A stretch of DNA of 18,455 nt, taken from contig JANBQS010000422.1 in NCBI GenBank assembly GCA_027577415.1, forward strand, positions 1 to 18,455, written 5' to 3'. Of this stretch, positions 6,851 through 15,025 are shown piece by piece; position 1 is the first letter of the stretch, and the number at the start of each line of letters is the position of its first letter. Made by a program: the position numbers and the translations under genes. A model generated the notes under the pieces. That model saw only the letters and a program-made list of their open reading frames with translations, was not told where the DNA came from and did not search any database. The stretch is from Coemansia sp. RSA 922. Taxonomy: Eukaryota > Kickxellomycota > Kickxellomycetes > Kickxellales > Kickxellaceae.

Positions 6851-9112
6851 ATGAGCAGAAATTCGCGCCGCTATAGACGTGAGGCAGAAGCAGCGGTTGC
6901 GGCAGCCAATGACCCAGCAGACTTTGAGAAGCGTTCTGGCGAGGAGCAGCTCACGGTGCTCGAAGCGTTGATCGAAGAGGCTCGCACATCGACTTACGAG
7001 GCCATCAACAGCCACCACCGCGATTTCCTCAGTATAAGACTCCACGGCCAAGATCCGCTCGACGAAGTAGCCACGCTCAACGACAAATACGGCCTAGTAC
7101 AGTCGACGATCGATCCCAGCGCACACAAAAGCATTGAGCGGTTGGACGCAGTTGGTCGCGCCTTGCGAGCTATCGTGCGTCTGGCCAAGATCCACGCGAA
7201 TCTCAAAGATATTGACGACCAGATCCTGCACGGTGACGTAGCCGTAGCTGCCAGTTCCATAGCTGAAATCGGCGAATTTCTCTCTGAGCTCGAGGACGAT
7301 TCGCCGTTGCTCGTTGACTCTCAGGCCGTTGACTTGCTGCAAATGCAGTACTTGAAGAAAAGATCCGCGTTAAAGGCAGAGCTGGACTATTTGATGGCTG
7401 AAATGTACCAGATCAACGATGCTGGATCCTCGGTCGTCGAGATGGTCGTTTCGTACTGCGTGATGTCCAACTATGACAACGTTCCATATGAGAATCCAGT
7501 CATGCTTGGAGATTTGTTCTTTGCCCTGACGAACCTCGACTTGTACCGAGATAAAATGGATTTGCTTGCGGACGCCCTTATTTACCGCTGGTTTATTCCA
7601 TTGCTGCGCAACCCGAGCGAGTCGCTGGCCGTGTCAAAGGTTAAGCTGTTTGCCACGATCAATATTGGCGCCTACACTGCGTCAGCCAACAACAGGAGCA
7701 GTGGCGATGAGGCTGGCGTAACCCAATCGCACTGTGCACTAGTGCGGGACAAGTGGTCAACTGTGCTGGATTTTATACGCGATGAAATGTTCCACGACGT
7801 TAGCATTGATGAAGACCACACGGTGGTCTACGAGTATCTGGGGTCTAAGCTGTGGACTGCGCTGTGCCCGCTGCTGCACGAGTCTCTGCTTGTCCCCCTG
7901 GTGCCCGCGGATATCGACGCCATTGGGGACGCCCAGCATATGGTTCCGTTGCTTGAGCTTGAGGAGCGGTGGCTAGAGCTTGGTCTCATAGCTGATGACC
8001 AGCTATCTATTAAAGATTCGATCCGCGTGCTGCTTCAAACCTATGTCAGCAAGCGCCGCCGGGACTTGCTGACAACAGTAGCGAGTATCCTGGCTACCGA
8101 CGACGCCAACACCGTGGTTGTCGGTGGCAACGGCCCGGTGACAGACATGCTCTGTGACTATGCGCTGTCTTCGGGAGGCAAAAAAGGATCCTCGGCAAAG
8201 GGAGGAAAGGGAGCATTGGCAAGTACTGGATTCGATGAGGACTGTGACAGCTCTTTGGTATTTCCCCGGTGCTCGATCAGCGTACATGCACAGACATTAG
8301 TTGAGTTTGCGCGGGAGACGATTGGATTCACAGCCAGCAGTGACGAAGAAGCCAAAACAGCTGCACTGTACTTCCACGCTGTCCGCGATGCCTTTGCACT
8401 CTACCGCTGCCTAATGCCATGTCAGTGGTCGGCTGCGCTCCTGGCCGACCCCAAGCGTGCATTTGTCATGTACAATGACTGCGAGTTTATCTGCCACCAC
8501 TTATCTACTCTGGGGTTCCGATACCAGGAAAAATGGCCTCATGTGCTGCGAGCCTCGGCTACCTTTGTCGATGTCATTGCTGCCTACCGCACGTTGTCCA
8601 AGGCTTGCTTGAGCCCGCTGCTCACTCGCCTGCGTACCCAGATCGCCCAGGCCCTGGGTCCCTCGGAGTGGCTCCAACCTAGATGGCTCAGCTCGATGAT
8701 TGGATCTGGTGACACGCTTGGCCGGTGCTATGAGGCTTGCGAGGCACAACTAGCTTTGGCTTGCGGTATCATTGGGCAAGTAGCACATGTGGGTGCTGCG
8801 CATTTGCCTAGATCCATGTACTTGCGTGTCCTGGGATTGCTCGCAGATGTAGCTGTTGGCCATGTGTCGCGAAGATTTGAGGAAATCGGATCGGCCAGCG
8901 ATTCTACTGCCAGAGCTTTGGTACGCTTGGCCACGCCTGTCGCTGCCCTGGAAGACTGGTTCCGATCATCCACATCGAATTTTGCCTCGCTTAGCGATGG
9001 TGCTGCGCACAGGGGATCGCTTATCTCCAAGTACTGTAAAGAGTGGGATTCATTTCAGATCCAGATCTCGCGTTTGGATAAAATGGCATCTCATATATCC
9101 ACAATCAATTGA
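6851..9112 (+). CDS. ZW10: ZW10-like kinetochore / ER-tether protein
   Basis: Homologue of ZW10, a subunit of the RZZ kinetochore complex in animals and of the Dsl1/NRZ tether that captures Golgi-derived vesicles at the ER. 753 aa from the ATG at 6851, one exon, close to the usual length of about 780 aa. The N-terminal third is predicted helical and charged, as in the family. The best evidence is in the C-terminal half: a run reading VMYNDCEFICHHLSTLGF (about 8466-8520), then ATFVDVIAAYRTL, which correspond to the conserved NNCMYIAHHL...ATFVDLVPGFRRL region of animal ZW10. A low-complexity Gly/Lys/Ser loop (SGGKKGSSAKGGKG) near 8170-8215 looks like a flexible insert. The upstream in-frame TTG at 6794 would add a hydrophobic stretch not expected for this soluble protein, so ATG 6851 is preferred. 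Confidence 0.85.
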   Translation: MSRNSRRYRREAEAAVAAANDPADFEKRSGEEQLTVLEALIEEARTSTYEAINSHHRDFLSIRLHGQDPLDEVATLNDKYGLVQSTIDPSAHKSIERLDAVGRALRAIVRLAKIHANLKDIDDQILHGDVAVAASSIAEIGEFLSELEDDSPLLVDSQAVDLLQMQYLKKRSALKAELDYLMAEMYQINDAGSSVVEMVVSYCVMSNYDNVPYENPVMLGDLFFALTNLDLYRDKMDLLADALIYRWFIPLLRNPSESLAVSKVKLFATINIGAYTASANNRSSGDEAGVTQSHCALVRDKWSTVLDFIRDEMFHDVSIDEDHTVVYEYLGSKLWTALCPLLHESLLVPLVPADIDAIGDAQHMVPLLELEERWLELGLIADDQLSIKDSIRVLLQTYVSKRRRDLLTTVASILATDDANTVVVGGNGPVTDMLCDYALSSGGKKGSSAKGGKGALASTGFDEDCDSSLVFPRCSISVHAQTLVEFARETIGFTASSDEEAKTAALYFHAVRDAFALYRCLMPCQWSAALLADPKRAFVMYNDCEFICHHLSTLGFRYQEKWPHVLRASATFVDVIAAYRTLSKACLSPLLTRLRTQIAQALGPSEWLQPRWLSSMIGSGDTLGRCYEACEAQLALACGIIGQVAHVGAAHLPRSMYLRVLGLLADVAVGHVSRRFEEIGSASDSTARALVRLATPVAALEDWFRSSTSNFASLSDGAAHRGSLISKYCKEWDSFQIQISRLDKMASHISTIN

Positions 9113-9147
9113 AATATTTTTTCTTTTTAATAATACTCCTTGTAAAT

Positions 9148-9621
9148 TTAAGCTACTATACCCGGTGCAGAGCCCGCTACTCCAGGCGGTAGCATGCCAC
9201 CCATGGGCTGTTGCTGACCGCCGGGAATACCTCCTGCTTGCTCGCTTTCCCACTGCTGCATCATCTTTTCGCGATCCGACTCTAGAGCTAACGGGAACAC
9301 AACTAGCAAGGCGCTGGTTGTAAACACCCAGCTCAGCTTTCCAGCCAAGTGCAAGCCAAAAGTGCCCCAGTACGAGATATTGCTGATAGCGCTAGAAAAT
9401 GCGCGCCGCTTTTCAATAGGAATAATATCCTTGAGTGCTTGTACGCGCTCTAAAAACGTCTCTTCAAACTCATCGTCTTCCTCGTCAAAATCAAAGTCGG
9501 ACTCGTCCTCTTCTTCCTTATCAGTTAACGAGGCTATGCTCTCGTTCTCGTCTTCGTCCGTGGTGTACTGCGAATCGTCGTCAAATACGGCATCGTCCTC
9601 AATCTCTACGAGCTTGACCAT
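9148..9621 (-). CDS. TOM22: Mitochondrial import receptor subunit TOM22
   Basis: Central receptor of the outer-membrane TOM complex, which binds precursors and organises the Tom40 pores. 157 aa, one exon. The layout matches the family: a very acidic cytosolic N-terminus (residues 7-54, runs of D/E), the conserved ETFLERVQALKDIIP segment (54-68), one membrane span of about residues 92-113 with an internal Pro at 110, and a short intermembrane tail. The tail is unusually Gly/Pro/Gln/Met-rich (GGIPGGQQQPMGGMLPPG). It is tail-to-tail with ZW10, only 35 bp apart, and head-to-head with the WKF gene. Confidence 0.9.
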   Translation of the reverse strand: MVKLVEIEDDAVFDDDSQYTTDEDENESIASLTDKEEEDESDFDFDEEDDEFEETFLERVQALKDIIPIEKRRAFSSAISNISYWGTFGLHLAGKLSWVFTTSALLVVFPLALESDREKMMQQWESEQAGGIPGGQQQPMGGMLPPGVAGSAPGIVA

Positions 9622-9874
9622 TTTTTAGATTGTTTTTTTAGATAGTGGAAAATATAGTACTTTTTTCAAAATTTGAAGAAACAAAAATTGCAAAGCCTTG
9701 CACAAAATCGCAAACGCTGACTGTAAAGCTACAATATCAATCGATGGTGATCAGTGTTGCACAAGATCAAATCACTTTATGGAAGAAAAAATGCCAGAGT
9801 TTTTTGCACACTTGTTTTTCTTGCACCTTTTGCCTGTCTTTACTTCATATTTCTCACATATACTTGTATACGCA
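9622..9874. promoter_or_regulatory. Bidirectional promoter TOM22 / WKF gene
   Basis: A 253-bp spacer between divergent starts. It has T-runs just upstream of TOM22 and a pyrimidine-rich stretch (about 9805-9855) just before the WKF gene start. An in-frame ATG at 9779 would give the WKF protein a hydrophobic leader of 32 residues. That stretch is better read as promoter or leader DNA. Confidence 0.45.
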
Positions 9875-10804
9875 ATGTCCAAGAAAAGTAGCAAACCCGC
9901 ACCAGTCGAGTCGTCTGACAGCGAGACCGAGGTTGTCGAGAAGCACGTCAAGCGTAAGTCAGCCGCCGAGATCCGACACATCAAAAAGGAAAAGCAACGC
10001 ATAGCACGCGAAGGCTCTGACGCAACACGGGCCGCCGCCCATCAATACTTGCAGCAATGGAGTACCGATCGTGGATCCTGGAAGTTCAACAAGGCTCGCC
10101 AGCTCTGGATTATCCGCCACCTGTATCTCGAAACTCAAGTACCCGCCGACATATTCGACCTCGCCATTCAGTATTTGGACGGATCAGGCGACGTATTGAG
10201 GAAGAGCTTGGTATCGGACGCTCGTCTGGTTGCTGAACCCATGTCGGCTATCACTCCCGAGCTGCAGACTTTGAGATCCAAGTCTTTGGGTCTCATGCCC
10301 TCGCATGTAACAAAGGCTGAGGCCAATGCTGCGAAACGGACAAAGGCCGCCAAGGACAAGCCTGTGCCTACTGCTGTTGTCTCGAAGGAAGGCGAAAAGA
10401 CTAAGACCGGCGGTGCTGAGGCTGTGTCGGCGGAAAATGAAGCTGCTGATGGCGCCGTCTCTGAGAGCATAATGAAGCGCGCCATGCGGGTTATTGAGGT
10501 GTTGGCCGCAGCCAAACCCGTGGAGCCCGTTGCGAGCAAGGAGCCCAAGACGAAGCGCAAGCAGCCAGACAGCTCGGATGAAAGCTCTGACGACAGCAGT
10601 TCTGACGAGGACGAAAAGGAGAAAAAGAAGAAGAAGCGCAAGACGGAAAAGAAGGACAAAAAGTCCGATAAAAAGTCGGACAAGAAGGAGAAGAAGAGCA
10701 AGGACAAGTCAGAGAAGAAATCGGACAAGAAGGAAAAGAAGAGCAAGGATAAAAAGGAAAAGACCGAGGACAAGAAAGAAAAGAAGGTCAAGACCAAGTC
10801 ATAG
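9875..10804 (+). CDS. WKF-domain protein with charged Lys-rich tail
   Basis: Member of the WKF-domain family (related to human C7orf50), a poorly characterised and probably nucleolar group. 309 aa from ATG 9875. Residues 45-110 hold the signature SWKFNKARQLWIIRHLY, then VPADIF and an AIQYLDG segment. The region from about residue 225 on is low complexity: acidic Ser patches (DSSDESSDDSSSDEDEKEK) followed by KKDKKSDKK-type repeats to the stop, typical of nucleolar, casein-kinase-2-type substrates. Start choice: ATG 9875 (MSKKSSKPAP) gives a charged N-terminus as in homologues; ATG 9779 and a TTG at 9698 are in frame but add unlikely hydrophobic sequence. The molecular role is unknown; ribosome biogenesis is an inference from composition. 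Confidence 0.75.
   Translation: MSKKSSKPAPVESSDSETEVVEKHVKRKSAAEIRHIKKEKQRIAREGSDATRAAAHQYLQQWSTDRGSWKFNKARQLWIIRHLYLETQVPADIFDLAIQYLDGSGDVLRKSLVSDARLVAEPMSAITPELQTLRSKSLGLMPSHVTKAEANAAKRTKAAKDKPVPTAVVSKEGEKTKTGGAEAVSAENEAADGAVSESIMKRAMRVIEVLAAAKPVEPVASKEPKTKRKQPDSSDESSDDSSSDEDEKEKKKKKRKTEKKDKKSDKKSDKKEKKSKDKSEKKSDKKEKKSKDKKEKTEDKKEKKVKTKS
10676..10749 (+). repeat. 45-bp tandem repeat in WKF tail
   Basis: Two 29-bp blocks (10676-10704 and 10721-10749) differ at one base and are spaced 45 bp apart. They encode two copies of SDKKEKKSKDK. Near-identity at DNA level suggests recent duplication by slippage in the coding tail. Confidence 0.7.
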
Positions 10805-10848
10805 CCGATATGTTACATGTTTCCATATATATTTAACTATGATTGATA

Positions 10849-11256
10849 TTAGTGGATGTATACGTCACGGTCATGGATCATCCACAGGATCGAGGTGATA
10901 GCCACGCAAAAGGTGCTGATGGCAGCACCTGGCATCTTGATGGTCTTGAACGCCACGATCTCTGACGTAAAGTGCGCGCTGGCGATCACATATGACCAGA
11001 ACGTAATGTCATAGACCAGCTCGTTGCCCATGTTGAACGCGCACTGGTACCGCAGAACGGCCGACAATGCTGTCCATGCAGCAAACACATGCGAAGTCAG
11101 TGGCGTCACTTGGTCGGGCTGCTGCGAGTAGATCTTGCGCGTCATGCCCAGTGGCGCTACTAGACATTGGATGGTGTTGAATGCGGAAAACACGGCCGAT
11201 AGCCAGATAAACTTTGGGAGACCGCCAACAGGCAGTGTCAGCAAGGTGCCAAGCAT
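10849..11256 (-). CDS. ERG28: ERG28 ergosterol-biosynthesis scaffold protein
   Basis: ER membrane protein that tethers sterol C-4 demethylation enzymes (Erg25, Erg26, Erg27) together. 135 aa, one exon. It has the family pattern: GLPKFIWLSAVFSAFNTIQC (first span with conserved FN-IQC), VTPLTSHVFAAWTALSAVLRY (second), ITFWSYVIASAHFTSE (third), and a last span ending ILWMIHDRDVYI. Four hydrophobic segments of about 20 residues fit the known topology. The start ATG 11256 is the only ATG before the first hydrophobic segment. It is head-to-head with TVP18, and its 3' end lies 44 bp from the WKF gene stop. Confidence 0.9.
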   Translation of the reverse strand: MLGTLLTLPVGGLPKFIWLSAVFSAFNTIQCLVAPLGMTRKIYSQQPDQVTPLTSHVFAAWTALSAVLRYQCAFNMGNELVYDITFWSYVIASAHFTSEIVAFKTIKMPGAAISTFCVAITSILWMIHDRDVYIH

Positions 11257-11547
11257 TGCGGATTATGTTGGTGACTAGAAAGAAAAAAGTCTATAATTAG
11301 GTGATACCTTTTTTTTCCATTCCAAACTTTGCGCCGTTTTGTGCTTTGCTACTACAAAGCACAATGCGATAAAGAGTTTTATGGGGGGAGAGCAATGTTC
11401 TTTTTACTTCTGACTACTATTTGCGCGATATTTCTCACTGGCGCCTCTTTTTTTCTTCTTCCCTATTTTTTTTGACTGTTTTATTTATTATTTGCGCTTT
11501 CTCATCTACATTTTATCATCTCATTCACTTTTACCCAACAATATTAA
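11257..11547. promoter_or_regulatory. Bidirectional promoter ERG28 / TVP18
   Basis: A 291-bp spacer. On the minus strand at 11296-11305 it reads ATCACCTAAT, about 40 bp upstream of the ERG28 ATG. This weakly resembles the SREBP site ATCACCCCAC, and ERG28 is sterol-regulated in some fungi. The TVP18 side is T/C-rich with T8 tracts and ends CAATATTAA before the ATG. The SREBP reading is tentative. Confidence 0.35.
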
Positions 11548-12009
11548 ATGGCATTTGTCGAAGAATTACGGACAGGCAACTTTAGCCTCTACGGCCAATG
11601 GCTGGCCCTGCTCTCCGGTGTGCTACTCATAGTACTGGGCTCGGTGACGTTCCTAGCTCACGTCATATTCTCAATTCTGGCTATTGTCTTTGGCGTCGTC
11701 TGTATTATCATCGAAATCCCGCTTCTCATGAAGCTTTTCCCTACTGGTCCCGGCTTTAACCGTGCGTTTGGCGGGTTGAAGAATCATTGGTGGCGGTTTG
11801 TCGCCTATTTGGTCTTTGCCATTGTTATGTGGGCGTCGCTGGCTAAGGGCGGAGGTATCCTGGCTATTGGTGCCGTAACCGTAACGATGGCTGCTGGGTG
11901 CTACTTGATCGCGGCAGTAAAGAAGCAGTCAAAGATCACGACTACTATGCTGGGCGGTACCGGCGTCCAGAGCCATTACTTTGATACCCGGAACGCGGTT
12001 CCTGTGTAG
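11548..12009 (+). CDS. TVP18: Golgi membrane protein TVP18
   Basis: Small tetraspan protein of late-Golgi (Tlg2-containing) vesicles in the TVP18/FLOWER (Cg6151-P) family; its precise role is unknown. 153 aa, one exon. Matches: ELRTGNFSLYGQW at the start, a first span (about 18-38), a second span ending IIIEIPLLMKLFPTGPGF (the conserved IE-P-L-K-PT element), R-VAYLVFAIVMWASLAKGGG (third), and a final hydrophobic stretch followed by the cytosolic KKQSK tail. The last 25 residues (TTMLGGTGVQ...) are polar. The head-to-head partner is ERG28. Confidence 0.88.
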   Translation: MAFVEELRTGNFSLYGQWLALLSGVLLIVLGSVTFLAHVIFSILAIVFGVVCIIIEIPLLMKLFPTGPGFNRAFGGLKNHWWRFVAYLVFAIVMWASLAKGGGILAIGAVTVTMAAGCYLIAAVKKQSKITTTMLGGTGVQSHYFDTRNAVPV

Positions 12010-12313
12010 CTGGCTTTCTTTTTTTCACTTTCATTGTCCATTTCGTTTTTCTCTTCTTTTGTATGAATTGCAACGTTTTTTTTACCTCAACGTTTGATCA
12101 CATTGATATTGTCATCGTGCAGTCTGGTCCCGCCAAGCCCGAAATCCATTGTGCGCGGACTAGGGTCAGAGACTTATTACGAGCTTCACATGTAGACTCT
12201 CTCAGCCTCTTTCATTCCTTTTCGCTTCCGTTTTTCTTTTATACATATTTATTTTTCACCTTGATTATTTTTCCGCTTCTTTTACCAACCTTTGAAACTC
12301 TCGGTGGTGGCAA
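12010..12313. other. Intergenic: TVP18 3' flank and CPY promoter
   Basis: A 304-bp spacer. T-rich sequence directly follows the TVP18 stop (polyadenylation side). The last 110 bp before the carboxypeptidase are pyrimidine-rich, with a TTTATACATATTTATTTTT element near 12237-12255 that could serve as a TATA region. Nothing coding is supported. Confidence 0.5.
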
Positions 12314-13831
12314 ATGAAGCTTTCTTTAGTCGCAGCAGGCCTAGCCATGGCTGCTGCCGTCGCTGCCACGCCTGCGCAGCAGCACCCCTTCCTTGCTCAC
12401 CACGACTACTCGGACGACGCCGCCGCTGCATCCTTTGGCGCTCCACTGTTCCCGGCGCGCAACGCCACGCCCAGTCTAGTCAGCGACTCCAAGTGGTCCA
12501 AGATTGAGACCATGGCAGCTCTACCCAACTATCAACTCCGCATCAAGCAGCCCAAGCTCTGTGCCGCTAATACTACGCAGTACAGTGGCTATCTAGACAC
12601 CGACGAGGACCGTCACTTTTTCTTTTGGTTCTTTGAGGCTCGCAACGTCAAGCGCGAGAAAGCGCCTATTGTGCTATGGATGAACGGAGGTCCTGGGTGC
12701 TCATCCAGCACTGGTGCGCTGATGGAGCTTGGCCCATGCCGCGTCGAAAAGGGTGGAGCGTCTACTTCGGACAACGCCTATGGCTGGAACGACAAGGCGC
12801 ACGTAATCTTTTTGGACCAGCCGCTGAATGTCGGCTACTCGTATGGCAAGGACGTATTTGACTCAATGTCCGCTGGCAAGGATGTGTACAGCTTCCTCCA
12901 GCTTTTCTACCACTCCTTCCCCGAGTATGCCCACAGCGAGCTTCATGTCTTTGGTGAATCCTATGCAGGCCATTACATTCCGGCGACGGCGACGGCTATC
13001 CATGCGGGTAACTTGGCGTTCTCGAAGAAGCAAGAGGCTGGCTTGTTGAGCGTTGCCGAGCAAGAGCAGCGCGTCTTGCCCTTGGTTTCTATTGGTATTG
13101 GTAATGGCTTGACTGACCCGCTGATACAGTACAAGTACTACTCTCAGATGGCTTGCAACTCGACCTACCCGCCGGTTCTCAAGAAAGAGCAATGCGCTGA
13201 GATGGATAACTCGTATCCTACGTGCGCACGCCTCATCAGTGCTTGCTACAAGTGGCAGAACGTGCTCGCTTGCTATCCGGCGATGATGTACTGCAACAGC
13301 ATGCTGATGACTTACCAGCGCTCTGGCAGGAACCCGTACGACGTTCGTCGGGACTGCGAGGGAGGCAACCTATGCTATCCAATCTTGTCTGATATCGATG
13401 CCTTCATGAACAAACCCGAGGTGCAGGCAGAGCTGGGCTCAGACGTGAAGGAGTTTACATCCTGCTCGCAAAAGGTGTACAGTGGCTTTATGCTCAGCGG
13501 AGATTGGATGAAGCCTTGCCACCTCATGGTACCTCCTTTGCTCGAGGCTGGTATCAAGGTACTTATTTACGCTGGCGACGCGGACTTTATCTGCAACTGG
13601 TACGGTAATAAGGCCTGGATACTGGATCTGGAGTGGAGTGGTAAGGCTGAATTCAATCAGCAGGAGGATTCGCTGTGGACTGTGGATGGCGATGCTGCTG
13701 GTGAGGCACGTACTCATGAGAACCTTACCTTTATCCGGGCCTTTGCCGCTGGACACATGTATCCATATGACCAACCTGGCAGCTCACTAGACATGATAAA
13801 CCGCTGGATCTCGAACCAGGCATTCTACTAG
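12314..13831 (+). CDS. PRC1: Carboxypeptidase Y-type serine carboxypeptidase
   Basis: Peptidase family S10 enzyme that removes C-terminal residues, vacuolar in yeast and secreted in some fungi. 505 aa, one exon. There is a signal peptide at about residues 1-19 (hydrophobic core, cleavage after AxA near 16-18) and a propeptide-like segment to about residue 75. Catalytic triad: S216 in GESYAGHYIP, D424 in AGDADFICNWYGNKAW, H481 in AAGHMYPYDQP. The oxyanion and substrate motif WMNGGPGCSS starts at about 122. The C in DFICN and the GNGLTDP, QRTGRN-like (QRSGRN) and DCEGGNLCYP blocks match yeast CPY closely. Predicted N-glycosylation sites include NAT near 50, NTT near 86 and NST near 282. The start is the first ATG in frame. 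No vacuolar sorting signal is evident, so location is open. Confidence 0.95.
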   Translation: MKLSLVAAGLAMAAAVAATPAQQHPFLAHHDYSDDAAAASFGAPLFPARNATPSLVSDSKWSKIETMAALPNYQLRIKQPKLCAANTTQYSGYLDTDEDRHFFFWFFEARNVKREKAPIVLWMNGGPGCSSSTGALMELGPCRVEKGGASTSDNAYGWNDKAHVIFLDQPLNVGYSYGKDVFDSMSAGKDVYSFLQLFYHSFPEYAHSELHVFGESYAGHYIPATATAIHAGNLAFSKKQEAGLLSVAEQEQRVLPLVSIGIGNGLTDPLIQYKYYSQMACNSTYPPVLKKEQCAEMDNSYPTCARLISACYKWQNVLACYPAMMYCNSMLMTYQRSGRNPYDVRRDCEGGNLCYPILSDIDAFMNKPEVQAELGSDVKEFTSCSQKVYSGFMLSGDWMKPCHLMVPPLLEAGIKVLIYAGDADFICNWYGNKAWILDLEWSGKAEFNQQEDSLWTVDGDAAGEARTHENLTFIRAFAAGHMYPYDQPGSSLDMINRWISNQAFY

Positions 13832-13968
13832 GAGCTGTTCTCTGGCTGAACTTTTCTCACTATTTTGATTGGCTGAACAATGTGATTAAAGAGTAACATT
13901 CCAAACTAATTGACTAGCCATGGGACAAAAAAACTACTAGTAAATGCTACGTGGTTCAAGTTATCGTT

Positions 13969-14301
13969 CTACACGAGCTTCGACATTAATATCTTATCGA
14001 AAGACTTATTAGTGAACTCTCCACCAGTGGCAGTGTCTGATTTATCCGTTATACACACAGTCAATCTAGCGTCTTGTTTGAACGACGGCACAACATCGTT
14101 GAGTTCCCACTTCTCCCAAGCACCGTCATCCCAAGATATATACGGTAGTATGGAAGATCGATTTGTCTTCTCTTTAATTGTCGTGTTCTGACTACAGAGA
14201 TCGTCATACAAATCCCAAAATGAGTCGTACTCATCATGAGAAACGTGCATCATTGCCACCGCTTCTCCACATACTGCAAAAATAGTAGCACTGGCTTTCA
14301 T
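13969..14301 (-). pseudogene. Small unknown protein gene, copy A (probably frameshifted)
   Basis: The ORF of 110 aa from ATG 14301 matches the C-terminal two thirds of the copy B protein: SSILPYISWDDGAW, ELNDVVP, VCITDKS, FTNKSFDKIL, and the same ending KLV-stop. The part matching the first residues of copy B (SREELFH) is still present upstream as SHQELLH, but in another frame, and the start codon of copy B has no counterpart. The frame break falls near 14235-14260, where copy A has extra bases around a GATGATG-type repeat. Either this is a decayed copy, or translation starts at 14301 and gives a shorter N-terminus. The product has no known domain that I recognise. A TATA box lies about 125 bp upstream. 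Confidence 0.5.
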
Positions 14302-14424
14302 AATTTAATCTGGCACTCAGGTGAAGCAGTTCTTGGTGGCTCTTATGTATTGACTAAGTGTAATGTTTAGAATAAACTAGAGAGGATGATGGGAAAAATA
14401 CAATTGAAGGGAAGGAAGCTCCCT

Positions 14425-14433
14425 CTTTAAATA
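14425..14433 (-). promoter_or_regulatory. TATA box of copy A gene
   Basis: The minus strand reads TATTTAAAG inside the best conserved block of the duplication, identical in copy B. Surrounding conservation (GACGGTATTTAAAGAGGGAGC in copy A, minus strand, one base short of a full match at the end) supports a functional core promoter. Confidence 0.6.
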
Positions 14434-14499
14434 CCGTCGCGTCAGTCACCAACAGTAGGTGCAGGACGGACGAAAGCCAAGCTGCTGTTGCCGGCCTCA

Positions 14500-15020
14500 A
14501 GTGTCGATGACGTTTGAAAGTGCTTTTCTGGAATGTCAAAAGGGCTTACTCGAGGTTCTTTTCCACAGTAATTTGCTCCACCACTAGTAAAGGTTGCGCA
14601 GTTGTTGCGAAGGCGATTCGCACAAATCAGCGCCCGCTCTTTTGTTTAAAGAGAATTGCGTCCCAAGCTAGGAAAAATTGCTGCATCGTCAACGTGTCGA
14701 TGACATGCAAAAGTGCTTTATAGAAAGACACAAGTTCTTATTTGGAATTCTTTTCTGTGCTATTTTCCCTAGCACAGGTAATGAAAACGTAATTGTTGTA
14801 ATGGCAATCAACACAAGTCAACACCCGCTCTTTGCTAAAAGAAAGCCGTGCCTCGATCTTGGTGTAATGTTGCCAAAGCCTTGTCGTCATAGCAACAAGT
14901 GTGCGGGCCGCTGCTGCCCTCGATGACAATAGCTTGGCAAAGGCCGAAAATATTCCTCGCTAGAGTGCTGGCCTCAACCGGGACCTTTTTTCTAATATTT
15001 TCTCTTTCTCCTCTTTTCTT
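14500..15020. repeat. Tandem upstream units in copy A
   Basis: The motif GTGTCGATGAC followed by an AAAGTGCTTT-type element occurs at 14501 and again at 14694. A weaker CTCGATGAC is at 14919. The first two units also share a later block ending in CCCGCTCTTT. The period is about 193 bp. Copy B has one such unit. These are diverged promoter-proximal repeats, and no ORF in them is supported. Short frames here (for example 14738-14929 minus) start at non-conserved codons. Confidence 0.55.
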
Positions 15021-15025
15021 AAACA

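Larger units (their letters stand above)
13870..15025 (-). repeat. Duplicated segment, copy A
   Basis: Diverged direct copy of about 16215-17165. The best preserved block is 14376-14523 against 16737-16887, where by eye roughly nine of ten positions agree: TATA box, CCAACAGTAGGTGC, and CAAGTGTCGATGACGTTT. Weaker similarity extends left through the small-protein gene past its stop (CTACACGAGCTTC in both) and right to the ATTCCTC...GGCCTC...TTTTCTCC block. Copy A is longer than B because of extra internal units at about 14690-14900. Borders are approximate. Confidence 0.75.

Noticed and set aside
10168..10797. 209-codon minus-strand frame rich in Ser, Phe and Leu
   Set aside because: It is the antisense shadow of the Lys-rich WKF tail (AAG/GAA codons read backwards as CTT/TTC).
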